Below, in pieces: positions 45,340 through 55,875 of a DNA stretch of 64,000 bases (position 1 is the first letter of the stretch; the number at the start of each line of letters is the position of its first letter). Under the pieces are notes generated by a model. It was given only the letters and a program-made list of their open reading frames with translations, had not been told where the DNA came from and ran no database searches. The position numbers and the translations under genes were made by a program. Location: positions 248,001 to 312,000 of the forward strand of contig NW_024104378.1 in the NCBI RefSeq assembly GCF_003945595.2, given 5' to 3'. The stretch comes from Pipra filicauda. Taxonomy: Eukaryota; Chordata; Aves; Passeriformes; Pipridae.

Positions 45340-45560
45340 TGGGGGGCAAATGAGATTTAGGGGGGGAAATGAGGTTTAGGGTAAAACTGACATTTGGCAG
45401 GGGGAGGAAGAGATTTTTGGGGGGAAGAAAAAGATTTAGGAAATTAAAAAGGCGTCTGCTACTGTTTCCCTTTGCCTTCCTGATGCTGTTCCCAAATCCC
45501 TGCGTGGGGAGCAGAGAAATGGGATCGTGGGGGATCGTGGGGGACTCGGGGGGGCAGGAG
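45340..45560 (+). repeat. G-rich repeats with G-quadruplex potential
   Basis: Units like atgagatttaggggggg and atgaggtttagggtaaa recur in 45340-45440 with several G-runs of three to seven. A second cluster at 45517-45552 (gggatcgtgggggatcgtgg, then gggactcggggggg) has four or more G3+ runs separated by one to four bases. That fits the standard G-quadruplex pattern. Formation in vivo is inference. Confidence 0.75.
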
Positions 45561-45686
45561 GATGCAGCACCCGAGGTACAGATGGGGTTAACAGCCCTCA
45601 CCAGCTGGGGAGCATCATAAATTGCAGCCGTTCCTCACCAAATTAATTTGCGCTTTCCTTTCCTAATGTTTGCCCTGGGAAGAGTA

Positions 45687-45734
45687 AAAAAAAAAAATAA
45701 TAGAGGATAAAGAAGAGGGGGAAAAAAAAAAAAG
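45687..45734 (+). repeat. A-rich low-complexity patches
   Basis: Two A11-A12 runs separated by taatagaggataaagaag and a G4. It is simple sequence with no link to a retrocopy. Confidence 0.75.
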
Positions 45735-48298
45735 CCCCTAAATAAATAAGCTGCCTGGAAGGGGCTGGGGAAGGCTCTGGTTCCTCAATTAGCTGGGACT
45801 TGCCTTCTCCTGACGAACGGAAGGCAGCAGTGTGTTTTAGCCTCTGGATTTGTGGAGCTTTCTCAAAGTGCCAAGTCTGGTTCTGCGGGACTTTGGAGGG
45901 TTAGGTGGAGGAATCCGAGTCACTCGGCTCCGTTAACTCCTTCGGAGCTGAGTGGCTTTGGGAACCCAGGGCTGGCAGAGCAAAACCGATCAGTGGCTCC
46001 ATAAGGAAGGGAGGTTTTTGGCACCTGAGCTCTTGGGAGAGGCAGTTCCTCCAGCTAGGATGTTGACAGGCTGGGTGTTCACCTGTGCAAGGTGCACTGA
46101 TGGAGAGATGCCGTGCGGGCAGACGGACCTTGGGATGGGTTGAGCTTGTTTGTCATATTCATAAATGAGTGGCATGTGGGACTGTGATCAAAGAGGGATT
46201 TTGGGGATTGTGCAGAAGGTCAGGATGTATCCATGGTCCTTGTGCCTGGGAGGAGAAGCTGAGGATATGTTTTGCTTGCGCCGTCACACACATCACATCC
46301 CAACCCCACCACCCACTTCTGCCGTCGGCAAACATTGTATGAGCAGTCATGGCAGGAATTGCTTTGGGCATACAGTCAGATTTGGGGATAAATGCAAAAA
46401 CTGGCTGTGCACCAGCCAACAGCTTCAGAGAGAGACATCCTTAACTGGGATGGTACAGGAGAAATGCTCCCCAGCAGACCAGTTAACTGTGTGGCAACTC
46501 CAGGGTATACAGGGAAATACCTTCACCTGTATGGGGGAAAAGTCTGGGAATTTAATATTCGCAACGCAGTCTGTCCCGTTCTTGGAAGAGAGGCCTTGGC
46601 CGTGCATGGATGTGGGATGTCTTGATGTGGTTCCTGCTGACCTGCTGTCCCCGGGATGGCGGCACTGCGCCGGCATGGCTGGAGCCCACACCCCGTAAAG
46701 TCGCTTTATGGGAGCACAGGAGGGGCTCTCACCTGCCTGTGCCTGGCAGGGAAACCTTCCCGCCTCCCAGTCACTCTGAGGCTCTGTTACCCCTCCTTGG
46801 AAGTATAAAGGGGCCTTAAAAAGGAAGCAAAAGTAACTTAAATTTAATTTGCACTCACTTAGAGACCTCTTTACATGGCTAGAGGAGCACAAAGGGGCCC
46901 TAATGTAGCTGGGAATCGACCCCTGAAGGTATCTGTGCCTGACTCTGGACATTTATTTTGCAGCTCACCTCAGGCTGCAATGCAGCTTTTAATTCCTCAG
47001 TCCAGATCTGGGAATGTACAGGGAGCAACAGCATCGGCTCTGATGGGGTTTGCTCTCATTTACACACACCTAAGTGATACCAGAGTTGCACTTCCAAGGA
47101 ATAACTTGCAGGTAGTGTGGTCTTGCCTTGCCAACACATTTGAATCAGCCTCAATTTCTCTGCTGTCCACTTGGGGTCAAGCGAAAGGATTTCCCAGTTT
47201 AAATTCCCTCTTGGGCATTGGAAGGGTCTCTCCTCTCCCTCCTGATGAAGGGCAGATGACCGGGAAATGGAAGCTGGATGACTCACGGAGGGGATGGCCG
47301 ATGGTGCTCCTTGTCACTTAACACCCACTCGTGTGGATGTGGCTTCCTGGGAAGTCTGAGCCGGCCCTGGGCTGTCTGTTATCACAAACACAGTGAGGAT
47401 GGATGTGCTGTGCAGAGGAAACCACATCCCAATCATGGGAGACACCCCGGGGTTGTTTGGGGTTTGCCTGGTTCCCTACAAATCCCAGCTGCTGGCTGGC
47501 CAGAGTCCCTGGCCAAGGGATTTAGCAGCATCCCCCGTGACGCCAGGAATCCACGTGTCACCCTCCCCCCATCCTATAACAGCTGGAAGAAGCAATGTCC
47601 AGCCTCAGGTTTGGTGAACCAGAGGCAGAACTCAGGGAAAACTGCACTGTGTGGGATGGTGGGATGGTTGGGAGGGAAGGTTTGGGTCCTGTGTGGACTG
47701 CCAGCATGAATTTTCCAGGATAGCATCATCAGGCCATGGAGCTCCCTTTGGAGCAAAGTCTATGGGATCCAGTGTCCCACAGACTTTGGAGCAAAGAGTC
47801 TGTGGATGAAGTCACTGGTGGAAGAGGATGAAACCCAAAGCTTGAAGTATCTCAGAAAAGGACAGGTCACTTTTATCTAAGAAATACATCCAGATTTACC
47901 ACAATTCCAGTTCTGAAGGGAATAGTCAACCTGGAGCTTTAGGATGCAGTTAGTGACATTCCCGTGGGTAGGGTTCTGCCTGGGGCTGTCCCCATGTCCT
48001 TCCCTATGGGATGCTCTCAGAGACACAACAGGCAAATCAGCCTGAGGTCTGACTCTTTCCCACCATTCCTAGGATCACTGGCACCATCCCTATCCCCCAC
48101 ACAGTGGGATGCAGGATGAATTTTGCTCTGCAAGGACACACATCCCCCTTCCTGCAGGGTCCTGCTCTGTAGAAACGAAACCCAGCAGGGACAGACCAGC
48201 ACTGGCGCTGTCGCCTGTGTTTTCTTTTGGGTTTTAGTCTGTTTTCTTAATATTTGGTTTGAAACATGTTCCATGGTCACCTGTTGCTGACCTGGCAG
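45735..48298. other. CR1-free unique sequence, 2.6 kb
   Basis: No repeat was recognised. It includes a 177-codon plus-strand open frame (46165-46698) opposed by a 175-codon minus-strand frame (46425-46952), neither familiar. A possible hairpin lies at about 47757-47785 (agtctatggga and tcccacagact arms). No gene can be named. Confidence 0.4.
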
Positions 48299-48348
48299 GG
48301 ACTGGGAACGCGGCACACGACTGCCGGCGCTGGCACAGCGACAAGCAG
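48299..48348 (+). other. Exon candidate, 50 bp, CpG-bearing
   Basis: It follows ctgttgctgacctggcag (acceptor-like) and precedes ACAAGCAG then GTATTTG (moderate donor). All three frames are open. The most coding-like ends His-Asp-Cys-Arg-Arg-Trp-His-Ser-Asp-Lys-Gln. It keeps several CpGs (aacgcggcac, ctgccggcgc) in a CpG-poor neighbourhood, which can indicate selection or a recent unmethylated state. No protein match from memory. Confidence 0.18.
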
Positions 48349-48917
48349 GTATTTGCTCTGTGTTTTGGCCTCCTCACAAGCTCAGTGTTGTGCCAACCCC
48401 TGCTGCCTGCCCACCTGTCTTCCAGGCTGGCACCGATTCCTTCCCTTCTCATGATCTTCTCCATTCCTGTGTGACTGTCCTGGTGCCCGAGGTGTGGCCC
48501 CATGGGAAGGAGCTGGGCATGAATATGTCCCCAGCCAACAGCAGGATCCAGACCAGCTCGTGGATAGAGATCTCTTCCAGAGGCATGTGAAAAATGCAGC
48601 TGCCAGTGACCACCAATGTCCCCTTCAAAAAAAAGCCTGATCTATTTTTGGGTTGAATCTGCTACTTTTTAATTAAGCCTGTCCCCCCCTCTTCCCCATG
48701 GCTACCCGGAGCTGCCCAGAAAAATGGGGTGGCAGGAATGATTTAACGCCCCTTCCTGACAAGCTGTCATGTTTAATTAGCACCTTCCCACCCCAGCCCA
48801 GGTTAAAACCAGGCTGCAACAACACCCGGTGCTGCCCGAGGCTTCCCACTCAGCAACACCTCCAAAATACCTCCCTGGGAAGGACCTTAAGGGGATCCCA
48901 CCTTCCTCCTGGCATTT
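48349..48917. other. Non-genic unique sequence
   Basis: I see nothing recognisable between the 50-bp exon candidate and the next CR1 fragment. Confidence 0.45.
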
Positions 48918-49040
48918 CATAGAATCATGGAATCAAAGGATAGTGGGAAGGTACCTTAAAGCTCGTCTCGTTGCACCTCCTGCCATGGGCAGGGACACTG
49001 TCCACCAGACCAGGTTGCTCCAAGATATGTCCAGCCTGGA
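48918..49040 (-). mobile_element. CR1 LINE 3' end (J-like), short
   Basis: Minus-oriented: 'catagaatcatggaatcaaa', 'ggtaccttaaagctcgtctc', 'cctcctgccatgggcaggga' and 'agaccaggttgctccaagat'. It is truncated at about 49040. It closes the CR1-free interval that starts at 40765. Confidence 0.9.
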
Positions 49041-50952
49041 TATCATTTCTTAGCTGGATTGTTGCAATCAGGATTCCCTGGATGAAGGATTCACCACAGG
49101 CTCAGACTTGGAGACACTCAGGAGCCCTGGAAGGATGAAGGCTTTTCCCAAGCCTGGATGGACATGGGGGATGATAAATTAAAGCATTTTGTGGCTCTAT
49201 CACATCCAAAACCACACAGCCAGGAGATGCAAACTGCTTCTACAGACGTCTCCTGCCAGCCTGGAGGGGTTTGGGCAATCCTGATGGATTCATTTGGCAC
49301 TACTGGTTGGCATTGCTTCTCCTGGAAGTTCTAGGATCAGCCTGGATGGGGCACCACCTAACCCCAGCAGATGCAGAAATGTGGCTGAGAACATGGCACT
49401 GAAAAGTCTGGGTTCCTCAGAGGAAGAGGAGGATGCAGGCTGGGAGCAGGGATGCACGTGAAGAGGATGCAGGGGGTGTTCAGACCAACCTCTCCTCCCA
49501 CCTGTGATTGCCCGGAGGGATCCCACTGGCACCTCTCACTGAGTCCTCTTCCCACCTACCCAGGGCACTGATCTCTACATGCCAGTGCCGGGCTGCAGAG
49601 GAGGGATAGGAACCCTCTGCTCTCCTTGCACTTATCAGTGGCCACAAAGCAAATTTTTCTAATCGCCAGCAAACCACAACATTTTGGAGAGCAGGGAGGA
49701 GGCCCATGGTGTCTCAGGTTGAAAGCGGAGAGGGACAGATCCAGCCCTGGTGGATAGAGCAGAGCTGACCTGCCTCACCTGGCCCCAGGCCAACAACCCA
49801 CTTGTGTTTGCATTTAATTACAAAACTTTTAAAAAAAAGCCCTTTCTCTGCACAACAACAAAGCCTTGAACCACACTTCAAAGTTGGGTTTCTGGGACAG
49901 TTGCATACCTTTTAAAAATAGCCCTCAGAGCCGTGCCAAGTGCTAAATGGATTGCAGAGGGCAGGTCCCCCCACGTGGGCTTCCAGAGCCTCTGCCTGCC
50001 CAGCACTGCTGGCAGCTGCTGCTGCTGCTCCCCAAGACTCTCCTGGAGAGGATCCATGTGTTGCATGAAGCTGTTTTCCTTCTCTTGGCCTTTTCTTTAT
50101 GGATGTGGCAAAGTGGGAGACAGCAAGATTGAACCTGCCAAGCAAAGCCCTTGGAGTGTGTTTGGGAATGGCGTGGAAGTGCCGACCTGAGCCCGAAGTG
50201 CCACTCGTGAGGCAGCAGTTTATCAGCTGGGAAGTTATAATGGGAATATCCACAGCAGGGAAAAGGCTGGAGAGGAAACTGGGGCAGTGCTGATTCAGAT
50301 CCAGGTGTCCTCCCTTTCCATTTCAGTCTCTGCTGGGACTCTTTTGGCTTCCTGATCCTTCAGCCCAACCTTGGTCTTGCTCGTGGTCAAGTGTCCTCAG
50401 AGCTGATGGCTGGGCCAGCTGTGCTTAAGGGTGTTTGTTACTCTAAAACGAGGAGTTTTGCTTCCCTGAATGTTTTTTTAGGCTTTGACTTAGTTTATTT
50501 CCTCCCTCACCCATTAGTGATGCATCAAATGATAATACACAGAGCGGGAAAGAGGCAGAGAGAGCCCAGTTCTCACAGTGATTAACAGAGATAAACACAA
50601 ACCCACCCAGCAGCACTGACGTGCCCTGGCTCGGAGCATGCTCAGCACTCCCCAAGGACCAGGGATTTAGGCAGAGTCTCCCTCTCTGGAGCCTGGAGCC
50701 AGGCCAGAGAGGGCAGGTTGTCCAAAGTCAGGCAGGGATTTTATAGAGGTGAGGGTTCTTATTGTGAGGAAGCTCCACATCTCTGAGGAGCTGGGACCTG
50801 GGGCTGGGAGGTGAGGATTTCCTTCAAGCAAAGTTCTCTGATTTTTTTGGGGTAGCATCTCTCCACCTGTGATGCCTGATGGGTGTGGGGGAGCCTGGAA
50901 GCTGTTGATTAAGATGAGGACATTTGTTCTGTGCCATGAATTAGGGAATTGA
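49041..50952. other. Non-genic unique sequence, 1.9 kb
   Basis: No repeat beyond a short GCT run (cagctgctgctgctgctccc) at about 50013. Several open frames occur on both strands at 49880-50290, with no recognisable product. Confidence 0.45.
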
Positions 50953-51476
50953 TTGTCCCTCTGCGCTGGGCACTGCTGAGGCCCCTCAAGTGCTGTGTCC
51001 AGTTCTGAGCCTCTCCAAGAGAGACATTGGAGGGGCTGGAGTGTGTCCCGGGAAAGGAATGGAGCTGGGGAAGGGTCTGAAGCACGAGGAGCAGCTGAGG
51101 GAGCTGGGGGGGCTCAGCCTGGAGAAAAGGAGGCTCAGGGGGGTCCTTCTCGCTCTCTGCAACTCCCTGAAAGGAGGGGGGAGCCAGGTGGGAGTCGGGC
51201 TCTGTTCCCAGGGAACACGTGACAGGACAAGAGGAAATGGCCTCCAGCTGTGCCAGGGGAGGTTCAGGTTGGAAATCAGGAGGAATTTCTTCATGGAAAG
51301 GGTGGTCAGACATTGGAAGGGGCTGCCCAGGGAGGTGGTGGAGTCCCCATCCCTGGAGGTGTCCAAGAAAGGACGAGACGTGGCACTCGGTGCTCTGGGC
51401 TGGGGGTCAGTCACAGGTTGGACTAGATGATCCTGGAGGGCTTTTCCAACCTCAGTGATTCCATGATTCTATGAAA
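50953..51476 (+). mobile_element. CR1 LINE 3' end (X-like), longest copy, with ORF2 C-terminus
   Basis: This ~520-bp plus-strand copy starts at 'tgtccctctgcgctgggcac' and runs through 'gaggagcagctgagggagct', 'aacacgtgacaggacaagag' and 'ttggactagatgatcctgga' to 'gtgattccatgattctatga'. The part 50990-51430 is still open in one frame and encodes the C-terminal segment of the CR1 ORF2 reverse-transcriptase protein: Leu-Arg-Glu-Leu-Gly, then Arg-Thr-Arg-Gly-Asn-Gly, then Gly-Arg-Phe-Arg-Leu-Glu-Ile-Arg, then Leu-Pro-Arg-Glu-Val-Val. The endonuclease and polymerase domains are absent, so it cannot mobilise itself. Its uninterrupted frame suggests a comparatively recent insertion. Confidence 0.95.
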
Positions 51477-52404
51477 CAAGGTAGCAGAGCTCTTCCCCAT
51501 TCAGCTCTCCCAGAAGCAAAGGCAGGAAGGATGAGGTGTCAGCATCCTCCGGTGCTTTGGAATGTCCCCGAGGTCCATAGGATCCATAGGATCACACCTC
51601 TGCTTCCACTCTGGGTTGTATCCCACAGCACCACCATTCCTGTCACCACAGAGGTGCTTCTCCTTTCCTCCCTGGAGAAATACCTCCTGAGCTGGGGCTT
51701 ATCCATAGATCCCTACAAACCCAGCAGAAGCAAATTGCTGCGTATTGGAGGTGAAACCCGGCTCCCAGGGCAAAGGAGACGGCGTGTAACTCCAGCAAAA
51801 GCTTCTCGGCTCGGAATTGTGCTTTTCTTGGATCACTCCGTGTATTTATGCCGGCTGGTATGTGGGGAGTAATTAGAACCTCATCCCAAGCACTTGACGA
51901 GCGTGTTTTCCATTCTGGATGTTGACAGGTCAGGCTATTCGGCCGTCCCTCCGTGCCTCAAAATGTTGACATTTTATCTCTACTGAAACCAAAACGGGGA
52001 TCTGGGAAGTTCTGGGATGGAGAGAGCAACACTGTGTGTTGACAGCCTGCCGGTGGTGTGAGAACACTGGGATCCCGGTGTCCACACCTAACCCTGCCAG
52101 GGGAATGGGAATGGGGGGAATGGGAGAACCAAGCACCAAGTGGAGAAGCTGGAGCTGCCACTGGGAAACATGGGAAAAGGATGCTGGAGGGAGCAGAGCT
52201 GGGAGGTGTTTGCCTCGATGAGGCTGAATGGGTGCAACGACAAGCTGCTCCCACCCGAGTGGGAATTCAGGCAGAGAGTCCACACTGCTCCAAGAGTGGA
52301 AGCAGGGAGAGGTGAATGCTTCAAACTTCTAGGGTTTCACTAAAATCTGGTGGCTAACCTGACAGGAGAGAGACATGAGGATGCCAAGGATACAGTCATG
52401 CAGT
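51477..52404. other. Non-genic unique sequence
   Basis: No repeat was recognised. Minus- and plus-strand open frames at 51930-52343 overlap. The short repeat tccataggatccataggatc at about 51572 is trivial. Confidence 0.45.
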
Positions 52405-52455
52405 ATCATAGAATACCCTGAATTGGAAGGGACCCACAAGGATAATCAAGTCTCT
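52405..52455 (-). mobile_element. CR1 LINE 3' tail (E-like), ~50 bp
   Basis: Only 'tatcatagaataccctgaat', then 'tggaagggacccacaaggat' and 'aatcaagtc' remain. It is minus-oriented, and the same signature is seen at 10771. Short but specific. Confidence 0.8.
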
Positions 52456-52581
52456 AGAAGAGCTTTTAAAACCTGCAGGAGATTCCCTGGACTAACTTGG
52501 GCTGGGTTAGTTGCTCACTGTGGCATGACTGTCCTTCAGCAAAATGATTAATGAAGGAGAAGGGAAGGAGCACACTGGGGT

Positions 52582-52972
52582 GGGAGCACCCTCAAACCCT
52601 GCCTATGTATCCCAACGACCCAGGGGATCGGATGCTGGATGAAGGGGATGGGTTGGAAGGAGCTAGACTGGCTGCAGGTGTGGGAGCATCCCTAAACCTG
52701 CCTGAACATTCTAGTGACCTGAGGGATGAGATGCTGGATGCAGGGGATGGGCTGGAAGCAGCTGGAATGACTGCAGGTGGGGGAGCTTCCCTAAACCCTT
52801 CCTGTGCATCCCAACAACCATGAGGATGGGATACTCGATGGAGGGGGTGGGCTGGAAGGAGCTGGAGTGGTTTCAGGTGTGGGAGCATCCCTAAACCTGC
52901 CTATGCATCCTAGTGACTTGCGGGATGGCATGCTGGATGAAGGGGATGGGCTGGATGGGCTGCAGGTGAGTC
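52582..52972 (+). repeat. Minisatellite, 100-bp unit, 4 copies
   Basis: Copies start with gggagca(c/t)c or gggagcttcc at 52582, 52682, 52781 and 52881. Each contains a ctaaacc(c)tgcct segment, a catcc(c/t)a segment, a gatgctggatg(a/c)agggga segment and a ggctggaa(g)gagctgga segment. The fourth copy is cut short after ggctgcag. Spacing is 99-100 bp. A GTGAGTCC motif at the end is donor-like but is part of the repeat junction. Since 100 is not a multiple of three, the open frames on both strands are incidental. Confidence 0.93.
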
Positions 52973-52975
52973 CAG

Positions 52976-53799
52976 CACCCATGGCATCGTTCCCATCCCG
53001 CTGATCCCCCCCTTCACAGCAGCCCTGCTCCCGTTTTGGGCCACCGCTCACTGCTAGAGCAGTTGGGAAGGAGGATTATTTTCCTTCTCCACATTTCCCT
53101 TCCACGCAGCCCGGCCCTGCCGTGTAATGTTTCTCATTTCCTCTGTATCCCGAGGAAGGCTCGGAGCGCTCTTGGGCTGCCCTGACGCTGAGCCGGCAGC
53201 CGGAGGGACACAATGAGCCGGCTGTTCCGACCCCGCTGGCACCGGCTCCTCGTCTGCTCCCGACACAATGGTGTTTTCCTTGGCTGCTGTTCAGAGGCGC
53301 GGGAGGGAGATGGTGACAGGGAGGATTCCCACGTCTTCCTGGTGAAAGTGCCCAACTCTGTGGCTGTGCTGTTGAGCCCTCCTTGGTGCTGTAATTTGGT
53401 GCTGGTCCTCATCAGAAGGGGCAAAATGGGAAGTGAGGTCTGTGTATATGACAGGTTTCTGCTTCATCCATCCTGTTGGCATCCTCTTGGGAATTACAAA
53501 AAACCCTGAATTTAGTGGTGGAACATTGCTCCTGAAGTGGAAAATATGGGCTTTTTAATTCATCTCCTGCTCTGGCACTAATCACTGAGTAGCTCCAGCA
53601 TTTGGGGGTAATAAGCCCTTTTTCCATAATATTCTCCCCCCAACTGTAGCAGAGCAGCAAGTGGTGTGCTTCCCAAAAGTATTCCTAGTAACACCAGCGG
53701 TTTATTACATATAAAGTCATTCTGAACAAGTGTCAGTGGTTTCTTCTCCCTTCAGGATGGAGAAACATTTCATGGCCATTTATTGTGCCACAGTGGAAG
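52976..53799. other. Unique sequence with a small CpG-rich patch
   Basis: A modest CpG-rich patch lies at 53140-53310 (ggctcggagcgctc, ctgagccggcagccg, gttccgaccccgctgg). An open plus-strand frame begins there at 53213 (98 codons, Met-Ser-Arg-Leu-Phe-Arg). It has no family signature. A small unmethylated regulatory site is possible. No gene is called. Confidence 0.35.
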
Positions 53800-53954
53800 G
53801 GAATTGCAAGCAAGGAATTGTAAGCAAGGAATTGCAAGCAAGGAATTGCGAGCAAGGCAACTGTGAGAAAGGAATTGTGAGTATGGAGTTGCAAGCAAGT
53901 AGTTGTGAGCAAGTGATTTTGAGTAAGGAGTTGCAAGCAAGGAATTGTGAGCAA
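53800..53954 (+). repeat. Minisatellite, 14-bp unit, 11 copies
   Basis: Units of ggaattgcaagcaa follow one another from 53800, with variants such as ggaattgtaagcaa, ggaattgcgagcaa and ggagttgcaagcaa. One unit is 15 bp long (ggcaactgtgagaaa). Eleven units account exactly for 155 bp. The central units are the most diverged and the outer ones most alike. Confidence 0.95.
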
Positions 53955-55228
53955 GGTGGGTTTTTCCCAGAGAATCTTGGAGGGATCCGTTCCTTCAACT
54001 CCTTGCTTTTCCCTCTCCAGCATTATTTTTTGTGATTTGGAAGCAACACAAGGCAGTGCTTGGGATCCCTGCAGGTGCTCTGCATCCCAGCAGTATCCCA
54101 TGGCAAATCCCCAAGGGCAACGCGCCCGGGTGGCACCTGAACCAGAGCAGTGAGCCCAGAGCTTGTCCCAGTGCTCCAAGGGGAGTGGGGTATGATCCTG
54201 GCTAGAACTTTAAACTTAGTTATAGTGCAAAACCTCGGAGACTCCAGTTCAACGTCTCTGCCTGGAGGGAAGCTTCCTGGAGACAGAGTCTCTCCCATTG
54301 CTCCTGCTGCAGCATTGCCGGCTCTGCCGCCAGAGCTGCCGGCTGAGCAGGCGGGGAGGCTTTGAGAAACAGGGATAATTAATTTTGGAAGAGATTACGA
54401 AAGCTGTGGTGAAATCCCTGTCACTTCGAGAGCCCAGAGCAGCCTCTGGACGCTGGTGTAAAATCTCTGCTTTCATTCAACCGCAGGTTCCCGGGATGAG
54501 GCCAGAATCCCTCGGTGAGGCTGTTCTGGCCAGCGCCGTGCTGGAAACCAGTGACTGGCTGATCGGAGGGAAGAGTAGTAATCTTAATTTATCACATACT
54601 TTTCATCCCAAAGCACTTCCCCAGTCCGAGTGATCCCTGCTGCCAGCTGGTTGCAGCAATCCTTTCCCTACCCGGGCTGAAATGATTCCTGGGCTGTGAC
54701 GGCAGCGAGGGCTGGCGGGAGGCAGAGGCAGGTTGCTCTGGAAAATCTCCTTTTCCAGCAGAGAGAAATCCTTGCTGGGAGATGCACAAGCCGGGCAGAC
54801 AGAGCTCCCCGGATGAGAATGTTGGCCAGGGAAAGTTTCACAACTCTGAGTTCACATTGAGGTTCTTGGGATGGTTACAGGGCTCTCACAGTGTGGATCT
54901 GGTCTGTATCCTGATGGATTTTTCAGTATAACATCCCTCCCCTGGCTGTCAGGGTGTCACCACTGGCAGCCCTGGAGCAATCCAGAAAATTTTGCAGCAT
55001 CAAAAGCCACCATGATCTTCCTTGAGCATGAGAAACCCCGAGATGGGGACACCAACAATGCCAGTGCCTTGGCTTGTGGAGAATGTCTTCATGCAGCCCT
55101 GCATCCTGGTGGGTTGGCTTTCAGGTAGGGCTGGATAAACCCTTGAGGCAGGAATGGCTGAGTGCTAATCAGAGTTTGAAATCAACGTTTTAAGCTGAGA
55201 CTTGCTGTCTGCAGCTCTGGGGTTAAAT
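53955..55228. other. Non-genic unique sequence between minisatellites
   Basis: No repeat was recognised. A segment between ttcattcaaccgcag and a GTGAGGC donor-like site (54487-54514, 28 bp) has splice-like ends but is not a multiple of three and is unfamiliar. Small open frames lie on both strands. Confidence 0.4.
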
Positions 55229-55473
55229 GGGAGCTGCACACTCCAGTGGGTGCTGGATTTGGGGGATGCACACCCCAAAGGGAGCTGGATGTGGGAAATG
55301 CACATCCCAATGGATACTTGATGTGGAGGATGCACATCCCAGTGGATACTGGATGTGGGAGCTGCACACCCCAATGGGAGGTGGATGTGAGAACTGCACA
55401 CCCCAGTGGGAGCTGGATGTGGGAGATGCACATCCTGATGGGAGCTGGATGTGGGGGATGCACAATCCAATGT
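55229..55473 (+). repeat. Minisatellite, 32-bp unit, ~7.6 copies
   Basis: Copies begin at 55229, 55261, 55293, 55325, 55357, 55389, 55421 and 55453, the last partial. A typical unit starts gggagctgcacaccccagtg and ends ggagctggatgt. Spacing is exactly 32 bp throughout, with point changes only (no indels). Open frames of ~90-115 codons on both strands read His/Pro/Cys- or Gly/Trp-rich repeats and are by-products. Confidence 0.95.
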
Positions 55474-55875
55474 TATGCCAATGTCCATAGCTCATCTCCC
55501 TGCCGCTCCTCCCAGCCTGGATCCCACCCCTCCACAGCCAGCACCAGCCTCCTGACTTTGCAGCTTTCACAGCACTTCCCTGGCAGCCGCCCCCCGTTTC
55601 CTCCTGGGCCTCACCAGGGAATTACATGAAAAGGTCATTTATAAAACCTGACGTTTTGTTTCACTGCGAGTGCCCCGGCAAGGGCCGGCCTTGAACTCTG
55701 CTTTTATTCCCCACGGCTCCTATTTATTTCTCGGATGGATTAGTAAATCGTAGCTGTCACTGAATATTAGCTGGGCTGTTCCATCAGCTCTCCCTCCACA
55801 ACTGACAGTTCATTAGAGCACAGAACCCCGTCAGGATGCTGCCACCACCTCCTCCACCCTCCTTTTCCAAGGGCA
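55474..55875. other. Non-genic unique sequence
   Basis: Nothing recognisable lies between the 32-bp minisatellite and the next CR1. Confidence 0.45.

Noticed and set aside
53800..53954. CRISPR array
   Set aside because: Direct repeats of 14 bp without spacers in a eukaryotic, CR1-bearing sequence; this is a minisatellite.
52592..55570. Open frames inside the 100-bp and 32-bp minisatellites
   Set aside because: Unit lengths are not multiples of three and frames on both strands stay open equally, so they are repeat by-products.
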